From Aphelocoma coerulescens (lineage: Eukaryota > Chordata > Aves > Passeriformes > Corvidae), in assembly GCF_041296385.1 (NCBI RefSeq), contig NW_027183581.1:146576-210575 (forward strand): DNA of 64,000 nt, given 5' to 3'. Positions 12,601 to 27,100 of this stretch are shown here, in pieces. A program made the translations under genes and the position numbers. The notes under the pieces were generated by a model, which was not told where the DNA came from, made no database searches, and was given only the letters and a program-made list of their open reading frames with translations. Position 1 is the first letter of the stretch; each line of letters opens with the position of its first letter.

Positions 12601-15426
12601 GCAAAGGCCAAGCTGGTGAGCCTTTTGTCCTGGTGCCTTTAGTGTGTGAGCAGTCCCTGGTGCCGTTGTCTTTGGATCCTGAGTGTGGGAGAGGCAAGGC
12701 TTAGGATGGTGCGTAGAGCTGAGAAGGAAAGTGCCGAGAGCAGCATGTGTGCTGCTGCTTTGAGGGGTGCAGTTGAAGTTGTAGGCAGCAAGAGCTTTCT
12801 CAGCTGGCCCTTTTGTGAGCTCTGCTTTTGCCAGATGACTTCCATCTTACCCTCTTACCATCTTAGCCTCTCATTTTTGCATATCCCAAACCCCCTTCCA
12901 AACATCCAGCAGCTGCTTGTAAAGAAGAAGTCCTAGAACAAAAAGCCAGTGCTGCCTTTCATAGCCCCTTTGCTGTCTATGAAGTAGAGGAAAGAAGCTA
13001 GTGAGACGCACTTTCTTTCTCAACTCCATAGAGCGCATCCTTCTCTCAAGGTGGCAGAGTCCTTGGCGGAAGTGAAGCATCTGCAGCTGCAGTTCAGACT
13101 GAGAGATGTGCCAGGACAGGAAACATTTGCTGACCTTCCCTGTTCCCTGTGCAACATGATTCTCGCATCCCAGTCACTTTCACATACCTTCGGTATCCCT
13201 GAGTCCAAGCAGCTAAAGCTCACAGAGACAGAAGTGTCAGGAAGGAAAACGTTGCAAAAGCACCCCCTTCTCTTATCAGCATATAAATTGTGCACAACAG
13301 GCTGCGGCACCGAACCTTCCTTCTCAGATAGACATGCCATCACACTTTTCACTCTTGCAGCTCGGTTGAAAAGCTCCAGCAGCTGCTCCCGCAATAGCAA
13401 AAGGTTCTAGAAGTGAAAGCCAGTTTGGGGCTGCACCTTCTCCTTGCCGCATGTAAGCCACACCAAACTCCCTGATGCACTCTGTCCTCCCCTTCTCAAA
13501 GGAGTAGACGGTGGCATCAGGACACACCTGTGTCCCAGCAGCTGGGTGCCCAGCCGGGAGCAGGAGCAGGGCTGGGGCTGCTCCCAAAGTTGCCCCGCCC
13601 CAATGCCAGAGCCGGACATATGCTGAGGGGGGGCTGGATCAGGCTTTATTGTCCAGCTGCATGCCAGGAGTGAGCACAAAATCTACCTGCATTCTCTGCA
13701 GCATGCCATCCTGGAGCAGAGCCATTGCCAAAGGAAGCCGTGAGCCCGTGCCAAGCCAGTGCCGGAGTGGGATCCTAGCAGCACCTGTGGAAGCTGGGAG
13801 AGAGGAGCCCACCTGGAGCAGGTTCGTGCAGGATTAATCATCCCGTGGCTTCCCACCAGGGTCCTGTTGCTTCCAAAAGGCCCCACAGTGTCACTGTGGC
13901 CCCTCGGTTCCACCAGGTTCCATAGCGTCACTGTGGTGCCCAGGGTTCCGTCAGCTTCGCCAGCATCCCCACAGTCTGCAGAGCTCCCCGAGCTTCTGTG
14001 GTGTCACAGTGGAGGCAGGGTTGCATCAGGTTCCATAGCATCAGCACGGTCTCCAGGGCTCCCAGAGGTTCTGTGGTGTCACAGTGGAGGCAGGGTTGCA
14101 TCAGGTTCCATAGCATCACCACAGTCTCCAGGGCTCCCTGAGCTTCTGTGGTGTCACAGTGGAGGCAGGGTTGCATCAGGTTCCATAGCATCAGCACAGT
14201 CTCCAGGGCTCCCAGAGGTTCTGTGGTGTCACAGAGGAGGCAGGGTTGCATCAGGTTCAATAGCATCAGCACGGTCTCCAGGGCTCCCCTGAGCTTCTGT
14301 GGTGGTGTCACAGAGGAGCCAGGCTTCCTTGTAGTTCCCCAGCATCACAAAGGCTCTCCTGGGAGCCACGGGTCACAAAGCACCGTGGGCTCTGTGCAGC
14401 CCCGCTGTGTCACATGGGCCGCTGGCTTCCACGAGCCCCCGCAGTGTCCCAGTGGGCCCCGTGGCTTTAGGAGTGGGTGGCTGGGAGTTGGTGCCAGCGG
14501 CTGGGGGAGCAGCAGCAGGGACTGTGTGTGGACAGTGCCATGGCCACTTGTGTGGCCACTGGTGTCTCTGTGCCAGGCACAGCCGTGGTGTGTAACACCG
14601 GCTCTGGGTCCTTTGGCTGTGCAGGTGGCAGTCACAGCCTGGAGCAGGGCTGCTCCCGGGGGACAGCCTGGGGCAGGAGGCTGCTGGAGATTCATTCCCC
14701 ACACTCCTTGTCATGAGGTGCTCAGAGTGATTGGAAAGGCTGTTGGCAGCAGGCAGTTCTCTGGGTTCAAGCTGTGGAGCTGTCAGCGGGAATGCAAAGG
14801 CCAAGCTGGTGAGCCTTTTGTCCTGGTGCCTTTAGTGTGTGAGCAGTCCCTGGTGCCGTTGTCTTTGGATCCTGAGTGTGGGAGAGGCAAGGCTTAGGAT
14901 GGTGCGTAGAGCTGAGAAGGAAAGTGCCGAGAGCAGCGTGTGTGCTGCTGCTTTGAGGGGTGCAGTTGAAGTTGTAGGCAGCAAGAGCTTTCTCAGCTGG
15001 CCCTTTTGTGAGCTCTGCTTTTGCCAGATGACTTCCATCTTACCCTCTTACCATCTTAGCCTCTCATTTTTGCATATCCCAAACCCCCTTCCAAACATCC
15101 AGCAGCTGCTTGTAAAGAAGAAGTCCTAGAACAAAAAGCCAGTGCTGCCTTTCATAGCCCCTTTGCTGTCTATGAAGTAGAGGAAAGAAGCTAGTGAGAC
15201 GCACTTTCTTTCTCAACTCCATAGAGCGCATCCTTCTCTCAAGGTGGCAGAGTCCTTGGCGGAAGTGAAGCATCTGCAGCTGCAGTTCAGACTGAGAGAT
15301 GTGCCAGGACAGGAAACATTTGCTGACCTTCCCTGTTCCCTGTGCAACATGATTCTCGCATCCCAGTCACTTTCACATACCTTCGGTATCCCTGAGTCCA
15401 AGCAGCTAAAGCTCACAGAGACAGAA
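6655..15426. repeat. 8,772-bp higher-order repeat, copy 1 (units 4-7)
   Basis: Four successive 2,193-bp units carry distinct variants in a fixed order. Unit 4 has GCCACCGGTC and AGCAGGAACTG. Unit 5 has C at unit position 508 and the AGAGCT/AGCATGG minisatellite variants. Unit 6 has CATGGGCC, AACACCAGC and AGCAGCATG. Unit 7 has GAAGCTGGG and CATGGGCC. The same four variant sets recur in the same order exactly 8,772 bp downstream. Confidence 0.9.
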
Positions 15427-18400
15427 GTGTCAGGAAGGAAAACGTTGCAAAAGCACCCCCTTCTCTTATCAGCATATAAATTGTGCACAACAGGCTGCGG
15501 CACCGAACCTTCCTTCTCAGATAGACATGCCATCACACTTTTCACTCTTGCAGCTCGGTTGAAAAGCTCCAGCAGCTGCTCCCGCAATAGCAAAAGGTTC
15601 TAGAAGTGAAAGCCAGTTTGGGGCTGCACCTTCTCCTTGCCGCATGTAAGCCACACCAAACTCCCTGATGCACTCTGTCCTCCCCTTCTCAAAGGAGTAG
15701 ACGGTGGCATCAGGACACACCTGTGTCCCAGCAGCTGGGTGCCCAGCCGGGAGCAGGAGCAGGGCTGGGGCTGCTCCCAAAGTTGCCCCGCCCCAATGCC
15801 AGAGCCGGACATATGCTGAGGGGGGGCTGGATCAGGCTTTATTGTCCAGCTGCATGCCAGGAGTGAGCACAAAATCTACCTGCATTCTCTGCAGCATGCC
15901 ATCCTGGAGCAGAGCCATTGCCAAAGGAAGCCGTGAGCCCGTGCCAAGCCAGTGCCGGAGTGGGATCCTAGCAGCACCTGTGGAAGCCGGGAGAGAGGAG
16001 CCCACCTGGAGCAGGTTCGTGCAGGATTAATCATCCCGTGGCTTCCCACCAGGGTCCTGTTGCTTCCAAAAGGCCCCACAGTGTCACTGTGGCCCCTCGG
16101 TTCCACCAGGTTCCATAGCGTCACTGTGGTGCCCAGGGTTCCGTCAGCTTCGCCAGCATCCCCACGGTCTGCAGAGCTCCCCGAGCTTCTGTGGTGTCAC
16201 AGTGGAGGCAGGGTTGCATCAGGTTCCATAGCATCAGCACGGTCTCCAGGGCTCCCAGAGGTTCTGTGGTGTCACAGTGGAGGCAGGGTTGCATCAGGTT
16301 CCATAGCATCACCACAGTCTCCAGGGCTCCCTGAGCTTCTGTGGTGTCACAGTGGAGGCAGGGTTGCATCAGGTTCCATAGCATCAGCACGGTCTCCAGG
16401 GCTCCCAGAGGTTCTGTGGTGTCACAGAGGAGGCAGGGTTGCATCAGGTTCCATAGCATCAGCACGGTCTCCAGGGCTCCCCTGAGCTTCTGTGGTGGTG
16501 TCACAGAGGAGCCAGGCTTCCTTGTAGTTCCCCAGCATCACAAAGGCTCTCCTGGGAGCCACCGGTCACAAAGCACCGTGGGCTCTGTGCAGCCCCGCTG
16601 TGTCACAATGGCCGCTGGCTTCCACGAGCCCCCGCAGTGTCCCAGTGGGCCCCGTGGCTTTAGGAGTGGGTGGCTGGGAGTTGGTGCCAGCGGCTGGGGG
16701 AGCAGCAGCAGGAACTGTGTGTGGACAGTGCCATGGCCACTTGTGTGGCCACTGGTGTCTCTGTGCCAGGCACAGCCGTGGTGTGTAACACCGGCTCTGG
16801 GTCCTTTGGCTGTGCAGGTGGCAGTCACGGCCTGGAGCAGGGCTGCTCCCGGGGGACAGCCTGGGGCAGGAGGCTGCTGGAGATTCATTCCCCACACTCC
16901 TTGTCATGAGGTGCTCAGAGTGATTGGAAAGGCTGTTGGCAGCAGGCAGTTCTCTGGGTTCAAGCTGTGGAGCTGTCAGCGGGAATGCAAAGGCCAAGCT
17001 GGTGAGCCTTTTGTCCTGGTGCCTTTAGTGTGTGAGCAGTCCCTGGTGCCGTTGTCTTTGGATCCTGAGTGTGGGAGAGGCAAGGCTTAGGATGGTGCGT
17101 AGAGCTGAGAAGGAAAGTGCCGAGAGCAGCGTGTGTGCTGCTGCTTTGAGGGGTGCAGTTGAAGTTGTAGGCAGCAAGAGCTTTCTCAGCTGGCCCTTTT
17201 GTGAGCTCTGCTTTTGCCAGATGACTTCCATCTTACCCTCTTACCATCTTAGCCTCTCATTTTTGCATATCCCAAACCCCCTTCCAAACATCCAGCAGCT
17301 GCTTGTAAAGAAGAAGTCCTAGAACAAAAAGCCAGTGCTGCCTTTCATAGCCCCTTTGCTGTCTATGAAGTAGAGGAAAGAAGCTAGTGAGACGCACTTT
17401 CTTTCTCAACTCCATAGAGCGCATCCTTCTCTCAAGGTGGCAGAGTCCTTGGCGGAAGTGAAGCATCTGCAGCTGCAGTTCAGACTGAGAGATGTGCCAG
17501 GACAGGAAACATTTGCTGACCTTCCCTGTTCCCTGTGCAACATGATTCTCGCATCCCAGTCACTTTCACATACCTTCGGTACCCCTGAGTCCAAGCAGCT
17601 AAAGCTCACAGAGACAGAAGTGTCAGGAAGGAAAACGTTGCAAAAGCACCCCCTTCTCTTATCAGCATATAAATTGTGCACAACAGGCTGCGGCACCGAA
17701 CCTTCCTTCTCAGATAGACATGCCATCACACTTTTCACTCTTGCAGCTCGGTTGAAAAGCTCCAGCAGCTGCTCCCGCAATAGCAAAAGGTTCTAGAAGT
17801 GAAAGCCAGTTTGGGGCTGCACCTTCTCCTTGCCGCATGTAAGCCACACCAAACTCCCTGATGCACTCTGTCCTCCCCTTCTCAAAGGAGTAGACGGTGG
17901 CATCAGGACACACCTGTGTCCCAGCAGCTGGGTGCCCAGCCGGGAGCAGGAGCAGGGCTGGGGCTGCTCCCAAAGTTGCCCCGCCCCAATGCCAGAGCCG
18001 GACATATGCTGAGGGGGGGCTGGATCAGGCTTTATTGTCCAGCTGCATGCCAGGAGTGAGCACAAAATCTACCTGCATTCTCTGCAGCATGCCATCCTGG
18101 AGCAGAGCCATTGCCAAAGGAAGCCGTCAGCCCGTGCCAAGCCAGTGCCGGAGTGGGATCCTAGCAGCACCTGTGGAAGCCGGGAGAGAGGAGCCCACCT
18201 GGAGCAGGTTCGTGCAGGATTAATCATCCCGTGGCTTCCCACCAGGGTCCTGTTGCTTCCAAAAGGCCCCACAGTGTCACTGTGGCCCCTCGGTTCCACC
18301 AGGTTCCATAGCGTCACTGTGGTGCCCAGGGTTCCGTCAGCTTCGCCAGCATCCCCACGGTCTGCAGAGCTCCCCGAGCTTCTGTGGTGTCACAGTGGAG

Positions 18401-21400
18401 GCAGGGTTGCATCAGGTTCCATAGCATCAGCACGGTCTCCAGGGCTCCCAGAGGTTCTGTGGTGTCACAGTGGAGGCAGGGTTGCATCAGGTTCCATAGC
18501 ATCACCACAGTCTCCAGGGCTCCCTGAGCTTCTGTGGTGTCACAGTGGAGGCAGGGTTGCATCAGGTTCCATAGCATCAGCACGGTCTCCAGAGCTCCCA
18601 GAGCTTCTGTGGTGTCACAGAGGAGGCAGGGTTGCATCAGGTTCAATAGCATCAGCATGGTCTCCAGGGCTCCCCTGAGCTTCTGTGGTGGTGTCACAGA
18701 GGAGCCAGGCTTCCTTGTAGTTCCCCAGCATCACAAAGGCTCTCCTGGGAGCCACGGGTCACAAAGCACCGTGGGCTCTGTGCAGCCCCGCTGTGTCACA
18801 ATGGCCGCTGGCTTCCACGAGCCCCCGCAGTGTCCCAGTGGGCCCCGTGGCTTTAGGAGTGGGTGGCTGGGAGTTGGTGCCAGCGGCTGGGGGAGCAGCA
18901 GCAGGGACTGTGTGTGGACAGTGCCATGGCCACTTGTGTGGCCACTGGTGTCTCTGTGCCAGGCACAGCCGTGGTGTGTAACACCGGCTCTGGGTCCTTT
19001 GGCTGTGCAGGTGGCAGTCACGGCCTGGAGCAGGGCTGCTCCCGGGGGACAGCCTGGGGCAGGAGGCTGCTGGAGATTCATTCCCCACACTCCTTGTCAT
19101 GAGGTGCTCAGAGTGATTGGAAAGGCTGTTGGCAGCAGGCAGTTCTCTGGGTTCAAGCTGTGGAGCTGTCAGCGGGAATGCAAAGGCCAAGCTGGTGAGC
19201 CTTTTGTCCTGGTGCCTTTAGTGTGTGAGCAGTCCCTGGTGCCGTTGTCTTTGGATCCTGAGTGTGGGAGAGGCAAGGCTTAGGATGGTGCGTAGAGCTG
19301 AGAAGGAAAGTGCCGAGAGCAGCGTGTGTGCTGCTGCTTTGAGGGGTGCAGTTGAAGTTGTAGGCAGCAAGAGCTTTCTCAGCTGGCCCTTTTGTGAGCT
19401 CTGCTTTTGCCAGATGACTTCCATCTTACCCTCTTACCATCTTAGCCTCTCATTTTTGCATATCCCAAACCCCCTTCCAAACATCCAGCAGCTGCTTGTA
19501 AAGAAGAAGTCCTAGAACAAAAAGCCAGTGCTGCCTTTCATAGCCCCTTTGCTGTCTATGAAGTAGAGGAAAGAAGCTAGTGAGACGCACTTTCTTTCTC
19601 AACTCCATAGAGCGCATCCTTCTCTCAAGGTGGCAGAGTCCTTGGCGGAAGTGAAGCATCTGCAGCTGCAGTTCAGACTGAGAGATGTGCCAGGACAGGA
19701 AACATTTGCTGACCTTCCCTGTTCCCTGTGCAACATGATTCTCGCATCCCAGTCACTTTCACATACCTTCGGTATCCCTGAGTCCAAGCAGCTAAAGCTC
19801 ACAGAGACAGAAGTGTCAGGAAGGAAAACGTTCCAAAAGCACCCCCTTCTCTTATCAGCATATAAATTGTGCACAACAGGCTGCGGCACCGAACCTTCCT
19901 TCTCAGATAGACATGCCATCACACTTTTCACTCTTGCAGCTCGGTTGAAAAGCTCCAGCAGCTGCTCCCGCAATAGCAAAAGGTTCTAGAAGTGAAAGCC
20001 AGTTTGGGGCTGCACCTTCTCCTTGCCGCATGTAAGCCACACCAAACTCCCTGATGCACTCTGTCCTCCCCTTCTCAAAGGAGTAGACGGTGGCATCAGG
20101 ACACACCTGTGTCCCAGCAGCTGGGTGCCCAGCCGGGAGCAGGAGCAGGGCTGGGGCTGCTCCCAAAGTTGCCCCGCCCCAATGCCAGAGCCGGACATAT
20201 GCTGAGGGGGGGCTGGATCAGGCTTTATTGTCCAGCTGCATGCCAGGAGTGAGCACAAAATCTACCTGCATTCTCTGCAGCATGCCATCCTGGAGCAGAG
20301 CCATTGCCAAAGGAAGCCGTGAGCCCGTGCCAAGCCAGTGCCGGAGTGGGATCCTAGCAGCACCTGTGGAAGCCGGGAGAGAGGAGCCCACCTGGAGCAG
20401 GTTCGTGCAGGATTAATCATCCCGTGGCTTCCCACCAGGGTCCTGTTGCTTCCAAAAGGCCCCACAGTGTCACTGTGGCCCCTCGGTTCCACCAGGTTCC
20501 ATAGCGTCACTGTGGTGCCCAGGGTTCCGTCAGCTTCGCCAGCATCCCCACGGTCTGCAGAGCTCCCCGAGCTTCTGTGGTGTCACAGTGGAGGCAGGGT
20601 TGCATCAGGTTCCATAGCATCAGCACGGTCTCCAGGGCTCCCAGAGGTTCTGTGGTGTCACAGTGGAGGCAGGGTTGCATCAGGTTCCATAGCATCACCA
20701 CAGTCTCCAGGGCTCCCTGAGCTTCTGTGGTGTCACAGTGGAGGCAGGGTTGCATCAGGTTCCATAGCATCAGCACGGTCTCCAGAGCTCCCAGAGGTTC
20801 TGTGGTGTCACAGAGGAGGCAGGGTTGCATCAGGTTCAATAGCATCAGCACGGCCTCCAGGGCTCCCCTGAGCTTCTGTGGTGGTGTCACAGAGGAGCCA
20901 GGCTTCCTTGTAGTTCCCCAGCATCACAAAGGCTCTCCTGGGAGCCACGGGTCACAAAGCACCGTGGGCTCTGTGCAGCCCCGCTGTGTCACATGGGCCG
21001 CTGGCTTCCACGAGCCCCCGCAGTGTCCCAGTGGGCCCCGTGGCTTTAGGAGTGGGTGGCTGGGAGTTGGTGCCAGCGGCTGGGGGAGCAGCAGCAGGGA
21101 CTGTGTGTGGACAGTGCCATGGCCACTTGTGTGGCCACTGGTGTCTCTGTGCCAGGCACAGCCGTGGTGTGTAACACCAGCTCTGGGTCCTTTGGCTGTG
21201 CAGGTGGCAGTCACAGCCTGGAGCAGGGCTGCTCCCGGGGGACAGCCTGGGGCAGGAGGCTGCTGGAGATTCATTCCCCACACTCCTTGTCATGAGGTGC
21301 TCAGAGTGATTGGAAAGGCTGTTGGCAGCAGGCAGTTCTCTGGGTTCAAGCTGTGGAGCTGTCAGCGGGAATGCAAAGGCCAAGCTGGTGAGCCTTTTGT

Positions 21401-24198
21401 CCTGGTGCCTTTAGTGTGTGAGCAGTCCCTGGTGCCGTTGTCTTTGGATCCTGAGTGTGGGAGAGGCAAGGCTTAGGATGGTGCGTAGAGCTGAGAAGGA
21501 AAGTGCCGAGAGCAGCATGTGTGCTGCTGCTTTGAGGGGTGCAGTTGAAGTTGTAGGCAGCAAGAGCTTTCTCAGCTGGCCCTTTTGTGAGCTCTGCTTT
21601 TGCCAGATGACTTCCATCTTACCCTCTTACCATCTTAGCCTCTCATTTTTGCATATCCCAAACCCCCTTCCAAACATCCAGCAGCTGCTTGTAAAGAAGA
21701 AGTCCTAGAACAAAAAGCCAGTGCTGCCTTTCATAGCCCCTTTGCTGTCTATGAAGTAGAGGAAAGAAGCTAGTGAGACGCACTTTCTTTCTCAACTCCA
21801 TAGAGCGCATCCTTCTCTCAAGGTGGCAGAGTCCTTGGCGGAAGTGAAGCATCTGCAGCTGCAGTTCAGACTGAGAGATGTGCCAGGACAGGAAACATTT
21901 GCTGACCTTCCCTGTTCCCTGTGCAACATGATTCTCGCATCCCAGTCACTTTCACATACCTTCGGTATCCCTGAGTCCAAGCAGCTAAAGCTCACAGAGA
22001 CAGAAGTGTCAGGAAGGAAAACGTTGCAAAAGCACCCCCTTCTCTTATCAGCATATAAATTGTGCACAACAGGCTGCGGCACCGAACCTTCCTTCTCAGA
22101 TAGACATGCCATCACACTTTTCACTCTTGCAGCTCGGTTGAAAAGCTCCAGCAGCTGCTCCCGCAATAGCAAAAGGTTCTAGAAGTGAAAGCCAGTTTGG
22201 GGCTGCACCTTCTCCTTGCCGCATGTAAGCCACACCAAACTCCCTGATGCACTCTGTCCTCCCCTTCTCAAAGGAGTAGACGGTGGCATCAGGACACACC
22301 TGTGTCCCAGCAGCTGGGTGCCCAGCCGGGAGCAGGAGCAGGGCTGGGGCTGCTCCCAAAGTTGCCCCGCCCCAATGCCAGAGCCGGACATATGCTGAGG
22401 GGGGGCTGGATCAGGCTTTATTGTCCAGCTGCATGCCAGGAGTGAGCACAAAATCTACCTGCATTCTCTGCAGCATGCCATCCTGGAGCAGAGCCATTGC
22501 CAAAGGAAGCCGTGAGCCCGTGCCAAGCCAGTGCCGGAGTGGGATCCTAGCAGCACCTGTGGAAGCTGGGAGAGAGGAGCCCACCTGGAGCAGGTTCGTG
22601 CAGGATTAATCATCCCGTGGCTTCCCACCAGGGTCCTGTTGCTTCCAAAAGGCCCCACAGTGTCACTGTGGCCCCTCGGTTCCACCAGGTTCCATAGCGT
22701 CACTGTGGTGCCCAGGGTTCCGTCAGCTTCGCCAGCATCCCCACAGTCTGCAGAGCTCCCCGAGCTTCTGTGGTGTCACAGTGGAGGCAGGGTTGCATCA
22801 GGTTCCATAGCATCAGCACGGTCTCCAGGGCTCCCAGAGGTTCTGTGGTGTCACAGTGGAGGCAGGGTTGCATCAGGTTCCATAGCATCACCACAGTCTC
22901 CAGGGCTCCCTGAGCTTCTGTGGTGTCACAGTGGAGGCAGGGTTGCATCAGGTTCCATAGCATCAGCACAGTCTCCAGGGCTCCCAGAGGTTCTGTGGTG
23001 TCACAGAGGAGGCAGGGTTGCATCAGGTTCAATAGCATCAGCACGGTCTCCAGGGCTCCCCTGAGCTTCTGTGGTGGTGTCACAGAGGAGCCAGGCTTCC
23101 TTGTAGTTCCCCAGCATCACAAAGGCTCTCCTGGGAGCCACGGGTCACAAAGCACCGTGGGCTCTGTGCAGCCCCGCTGTGTCACATGGGCCGCTGGCTT
23201 CCACGAGCCCCCGCAGTGTCCCAGTGGGCCCCGTGGCTTTAGGAGTGGGTGGCTGGGAGTTGGTGCCAGCGGCTGGGGGAGCAGCAGCAGGGACTGTGTG
23301 TGGACAGTGCCATGGCCACTTGTGTGGCCACTGGTGTCTCTGTGCCAGGCACAGCCGTGGTGTGTAACACCGGCTCTGGGTCCTTTGGCTGTGCAGGTGG
23401 CAGTCACAGCCTGGAGCAGGGCTGCTCCCGGGGGACAGCCTGGGGCAGGAGGCTGCTGGAGATTCATTCCCCACACTCCTTGTCATGAGGTGCTCAGAGT
23501 GATTGGAAAGGCTGTTGGCAGCAGGCAGTTCTCTGGGTTCAAGCTGTGGAGCTGTCAGCAGGAATGCAAAGGCCAAGCTGGTGAGCCTTTTGTCCTGGTG
23601 CCTTTAGTGTGTGAGCAGTCCCTGGTGCCGTTGTCTTTGGATCCTGAGTGTGGGAGAGGCAAGGCTTAGGATGGTGCGTAGAGCTGAGAAGGAAAGTGCC
23701 GAGAGCAGCGTGTGTGCTGCTGCTTTGAGGGGTGCAGTTGAAGTTGTAGGCAGCAAGAGCTTTCTCAGCTGGCCCTTTTGTGAGCTCTGCTTTTGCCAGA
23801 TGACTTCCATCTTACCCTCTTACCATCTTAGCCTCTCATTTTTGCATATCCCAAACCCCCTTCCAAACATCCAGCAGCTGCTTGTAAAGAAGAAGTCCTA
23901 GAACAAAAAGCCAGTGCTGCCTTTCATAGCCCCTTTGCTGTCTATGAAGTAGAGGAAAGAAGCTAGTGAGACGCACTTTCTTTCTCAACTCCATAGAGCG
24001 CATCCTTCTCTCAAGGTGGCAGAGTCCTTGGCGGAAGTGAAGCATCTGCAGCTGCAGTTCAGACTGAGAGATGTGCCAGGACAGGAAACATTTGCTGACC
24101 TTCCCTGTTCCCTGTGCAACATGATTCTCGCATCCCAGTCACTTTCACATACCTTCGGTATCCCTGAGTCCAAGCAGCTAAAGCTCACAGAGACAGAA
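15427..24198. repeat. 8,772-bp higher-order repeat, copy 2 (units 8-11)
   Basis: This block reproduces units 4-7 in order. Comparing all translated frames plus spot nucleotide checks, I found only two differences: T at 8810 versus C at 17582, and G at 14788 versus A at 23560. Non-homologous neighbouring units differ at many more positions. A recent four-unit duplication or unequal exchange is the simplest reading. The C at 17582 is shared with unit 1 (position 2156), and the A at 23560 is shared with units 12 and 13, so exchange with neighbours probably continued afterwards. Confidence 0.9.
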
Positions 24199-27100
24199 GT
24201 GTCAGGAAGGAAAACGTTGCAAAAGCACCCCCTTCTCTTATCAGCATATAAATTGTGCACAACAGGCTGCGGCACCGAACCTTCCTTCTCAGATAGACAT
24301 GCCATCACACTTTTCACTCTTGCAGCTCGGTTGAAAAGCTCCAGCAGCTGCTCCCGCAATAGCAAAAGGTTCTAGAAGTGAAAGCCAGTTTGGGGCTGCA
24401 CCTTCTCCTTGCCGCATGTAAGCCACACCAAACTCCCTGATGCACTCTGTCCTCCCCTTCTCAAAGGAGTAGACGGTGGCATCAGGACACACCTGTGTCC
24501 CAGCAGCTGGGTGCCCAGCCGGGAGCAGGAGCAGGGCTGGGGCTGCTCCCAAAGTTGCCCCGCCCCAATGCCAGAGCCGGACATATGCTGAGGGGGGGCT
24601 GGATCAGGCTTTATTGTCCAGCTGCATGCCAGGAGTGAGCACAAAATCTACCTGCATTCTCTGCAGCATGCCATCCTGGAGCAGAGCCATTGCCAAAGGA
24701 AGCCGTGAGCCCGTGCCAAGCCAGTGCCGGAGTGGGATCCTAGCAGCACCTGTGGAAGCCGGGAGAGAGGAGCCCACCTGGAGCAGGTTCGTGCAGGATT
24801 AATCATCCCGTGGCTTCCCACCAGGGTCCTGTTGCTTCCAAAAGGCCCCACAGTGTCACTGTGGCCCCTCGGTTCCACCAGGTTCCATAGCGTCACTGTG
24901 GTGCCCAGGGTTCCGTCAGCTTCGCCAGCATCCCCACGGTCTGCAGAGCTCCCCGAGCTTCTGTGGTGTCACAGTGGAGGCAGGGTTGCATCAGGTTCCA
25001 TAGCATCAGCACGGTCTCCAGGGCTCCCAGAGGTTCTGTGGTGTCACAGTGGAGGCAGGGTTGCATCAGGTTCCATAGCATCACCACAGTCTCCAGGGCT
25101 CCCTGAGCTTCTGTGGTGTCACAGTGGAGGCAGGGTTGCATCAGGTTCCATAGCATCAGCAAAGTCTCCAGAGCTCCCAGAGGTTCTGTGGTGTCACAGA
25201 GGAGGCAGGGTTGCATCAGGTTCAATAGCATCAGCACGGCCTCCAGGGCTCCCCTGAGCTTCTGTGGTGGTGTCACAGAGGAGCCAGGCTTCCTTGTAGT
25301 TCCCCAGCATCACAAAGGCTCTCCTGGGAGCCACGGGTCACAAAGCACCGTGGGCTCTGTGCAGCCCCGCTGTGTCACATGGGCCGCTGGCTTCCACGAG
25401 CCCCCGCAGTGTCCCAGTGGGCCCCGTGGCTTTAGGAGTGGGTGGCTGGGAGTTGGTGCCAGCGGCTGGGGGAGCAGCAGCAGGGACTGTGTGTGGACAG
25501 TGCCATGGCCACTTGTGTGGCCACTGGTGTCTCTGTGCCAGGCACAGCCGTGGTGTGTAACACCGGCTCTGGGTCCTTTGGCTGTGCAGGTGGCAGTCAC
25601 AGCCTGGAGCAGGGCTGCTCCCGGGGGACAGCCTGGGGCAGGAGGCTGCTGGAGATTCATTCCCCACACTCCTTGTCATGAGGTGCTCAGAGTGATTGGA
25701 AAGGCTGTTGGCAGCAGGCAGTTCTCTGGGTTCAAGCTGTGGAGCTGTCAGCAGGAATGCAAAGGCCAAGCTGGTGAGCCTTTTGTCCTGGTGCCTTTAG
25801 TGTGTGAGCAGTCCCTGGTGCCGTTGTCTTTGGATCCTGAGTGTGGGAGAGGCAAGGCTTAGGATGGTGCGTAGAGCTGAGAAGGAAAGTGCCGAGAGCA
25901 GCGTGTGTGCTGCTGCTTTGAGGGGTGCAGTTGAAGTTGTAGGCAGCAAGAGCTTTCTCAGCTGGCCCTTTTGTGAGCTCTGCTTTTGCCAGATGACTTC
26001 CATCTTACCCTCTTACCATCTTAGCCTCTCATTTTTGCATATCCCAAACCCCCTTCCAAACATCCAGCAGCTGCTTGTAAAGAAGAAGTCCTAGAACAAA
26101 AAGCCAGTGCTGCCTTTCATAGCCCCTTTGCTGTCTATGAAGTAGAGGAAAGAAGCTAGTGAGACGCACTTTCTTTCTCAACTCCATAGAGCGCATCCTT
26201 CTCTCAAGGTGGCAGAGTCCTTGGCGGAAGTGAAGCATCTGCAGCTGCAGTTCAGACTGAGAGATGTGCCAGGACAGGAAACATTTGCTGACCTTCCCTG
26301 TTCCCTGTGCAACATGATTCTCGCATCCCAGTCACTTTCACATACCTTCGGTATCCCTGAGTCCAAGCAGCTAAAGCTCACAGAGACAGAAGTGTCAGGA
26401 AGGAAAACGTTGCAAAAGCACCCCCTTCTCTTATCAGCATATAAATTGTGCACAACAGGCTGCGGCACCGAACCTTCCTTCTCAGATAGACATGCCATCA
26501 CACTTTTCACTCTTGCAGCTCGGTTGAAAAGCTCCAGCAGCTGCTCCCGCAATAGCAAAAGGTTCTAGAAGTGAAAGCCAGTTTGGGGCTGCACCTTCTC
26601 CTTGCCGCATGTAAGCCACACCAAACTCCCTGATGCACTCTGTCCTCCCCTTCTCAAAGGAGTAGACGGTGGCATCAGGACACACCTGTGTCCCAGCAGC
26701 TGGGTGCCCAGCCGGGAGCAGGAGCAGGGCTGGGGCTGCTCCCAAAGTTGCCCCGCCCCAATGCCAGAGCCGGACATATGCTGAGGGGGGGCTGGATCAG
26801 GCTTTATTGTCCAGCTGCATGCCAGGAGTGAGCACAAAATCTACCTGCATTCTCTGCAGCATGCCATCCTGGAGCAGAGCCATTGCCAAAGGAAGCCGTG
26901 AGCCCGTGCCAAGCCAGTGCCGGAGTGGGATCCTAGCAGCACCTGTGGAAGCCGGGAGAGAGGAGCCCACCTGGAGCAGGTTCGTGCAGGATTAATCATC
27001 CCGTGGCTTCCCACCAGGGTCCTGTTGCTTCCAAAAGGCCCCACAGTGTCACTGTGGCCCCTCGGTTCCACCAGGTTCCATAGCGTCACTGTGGTGCCCA

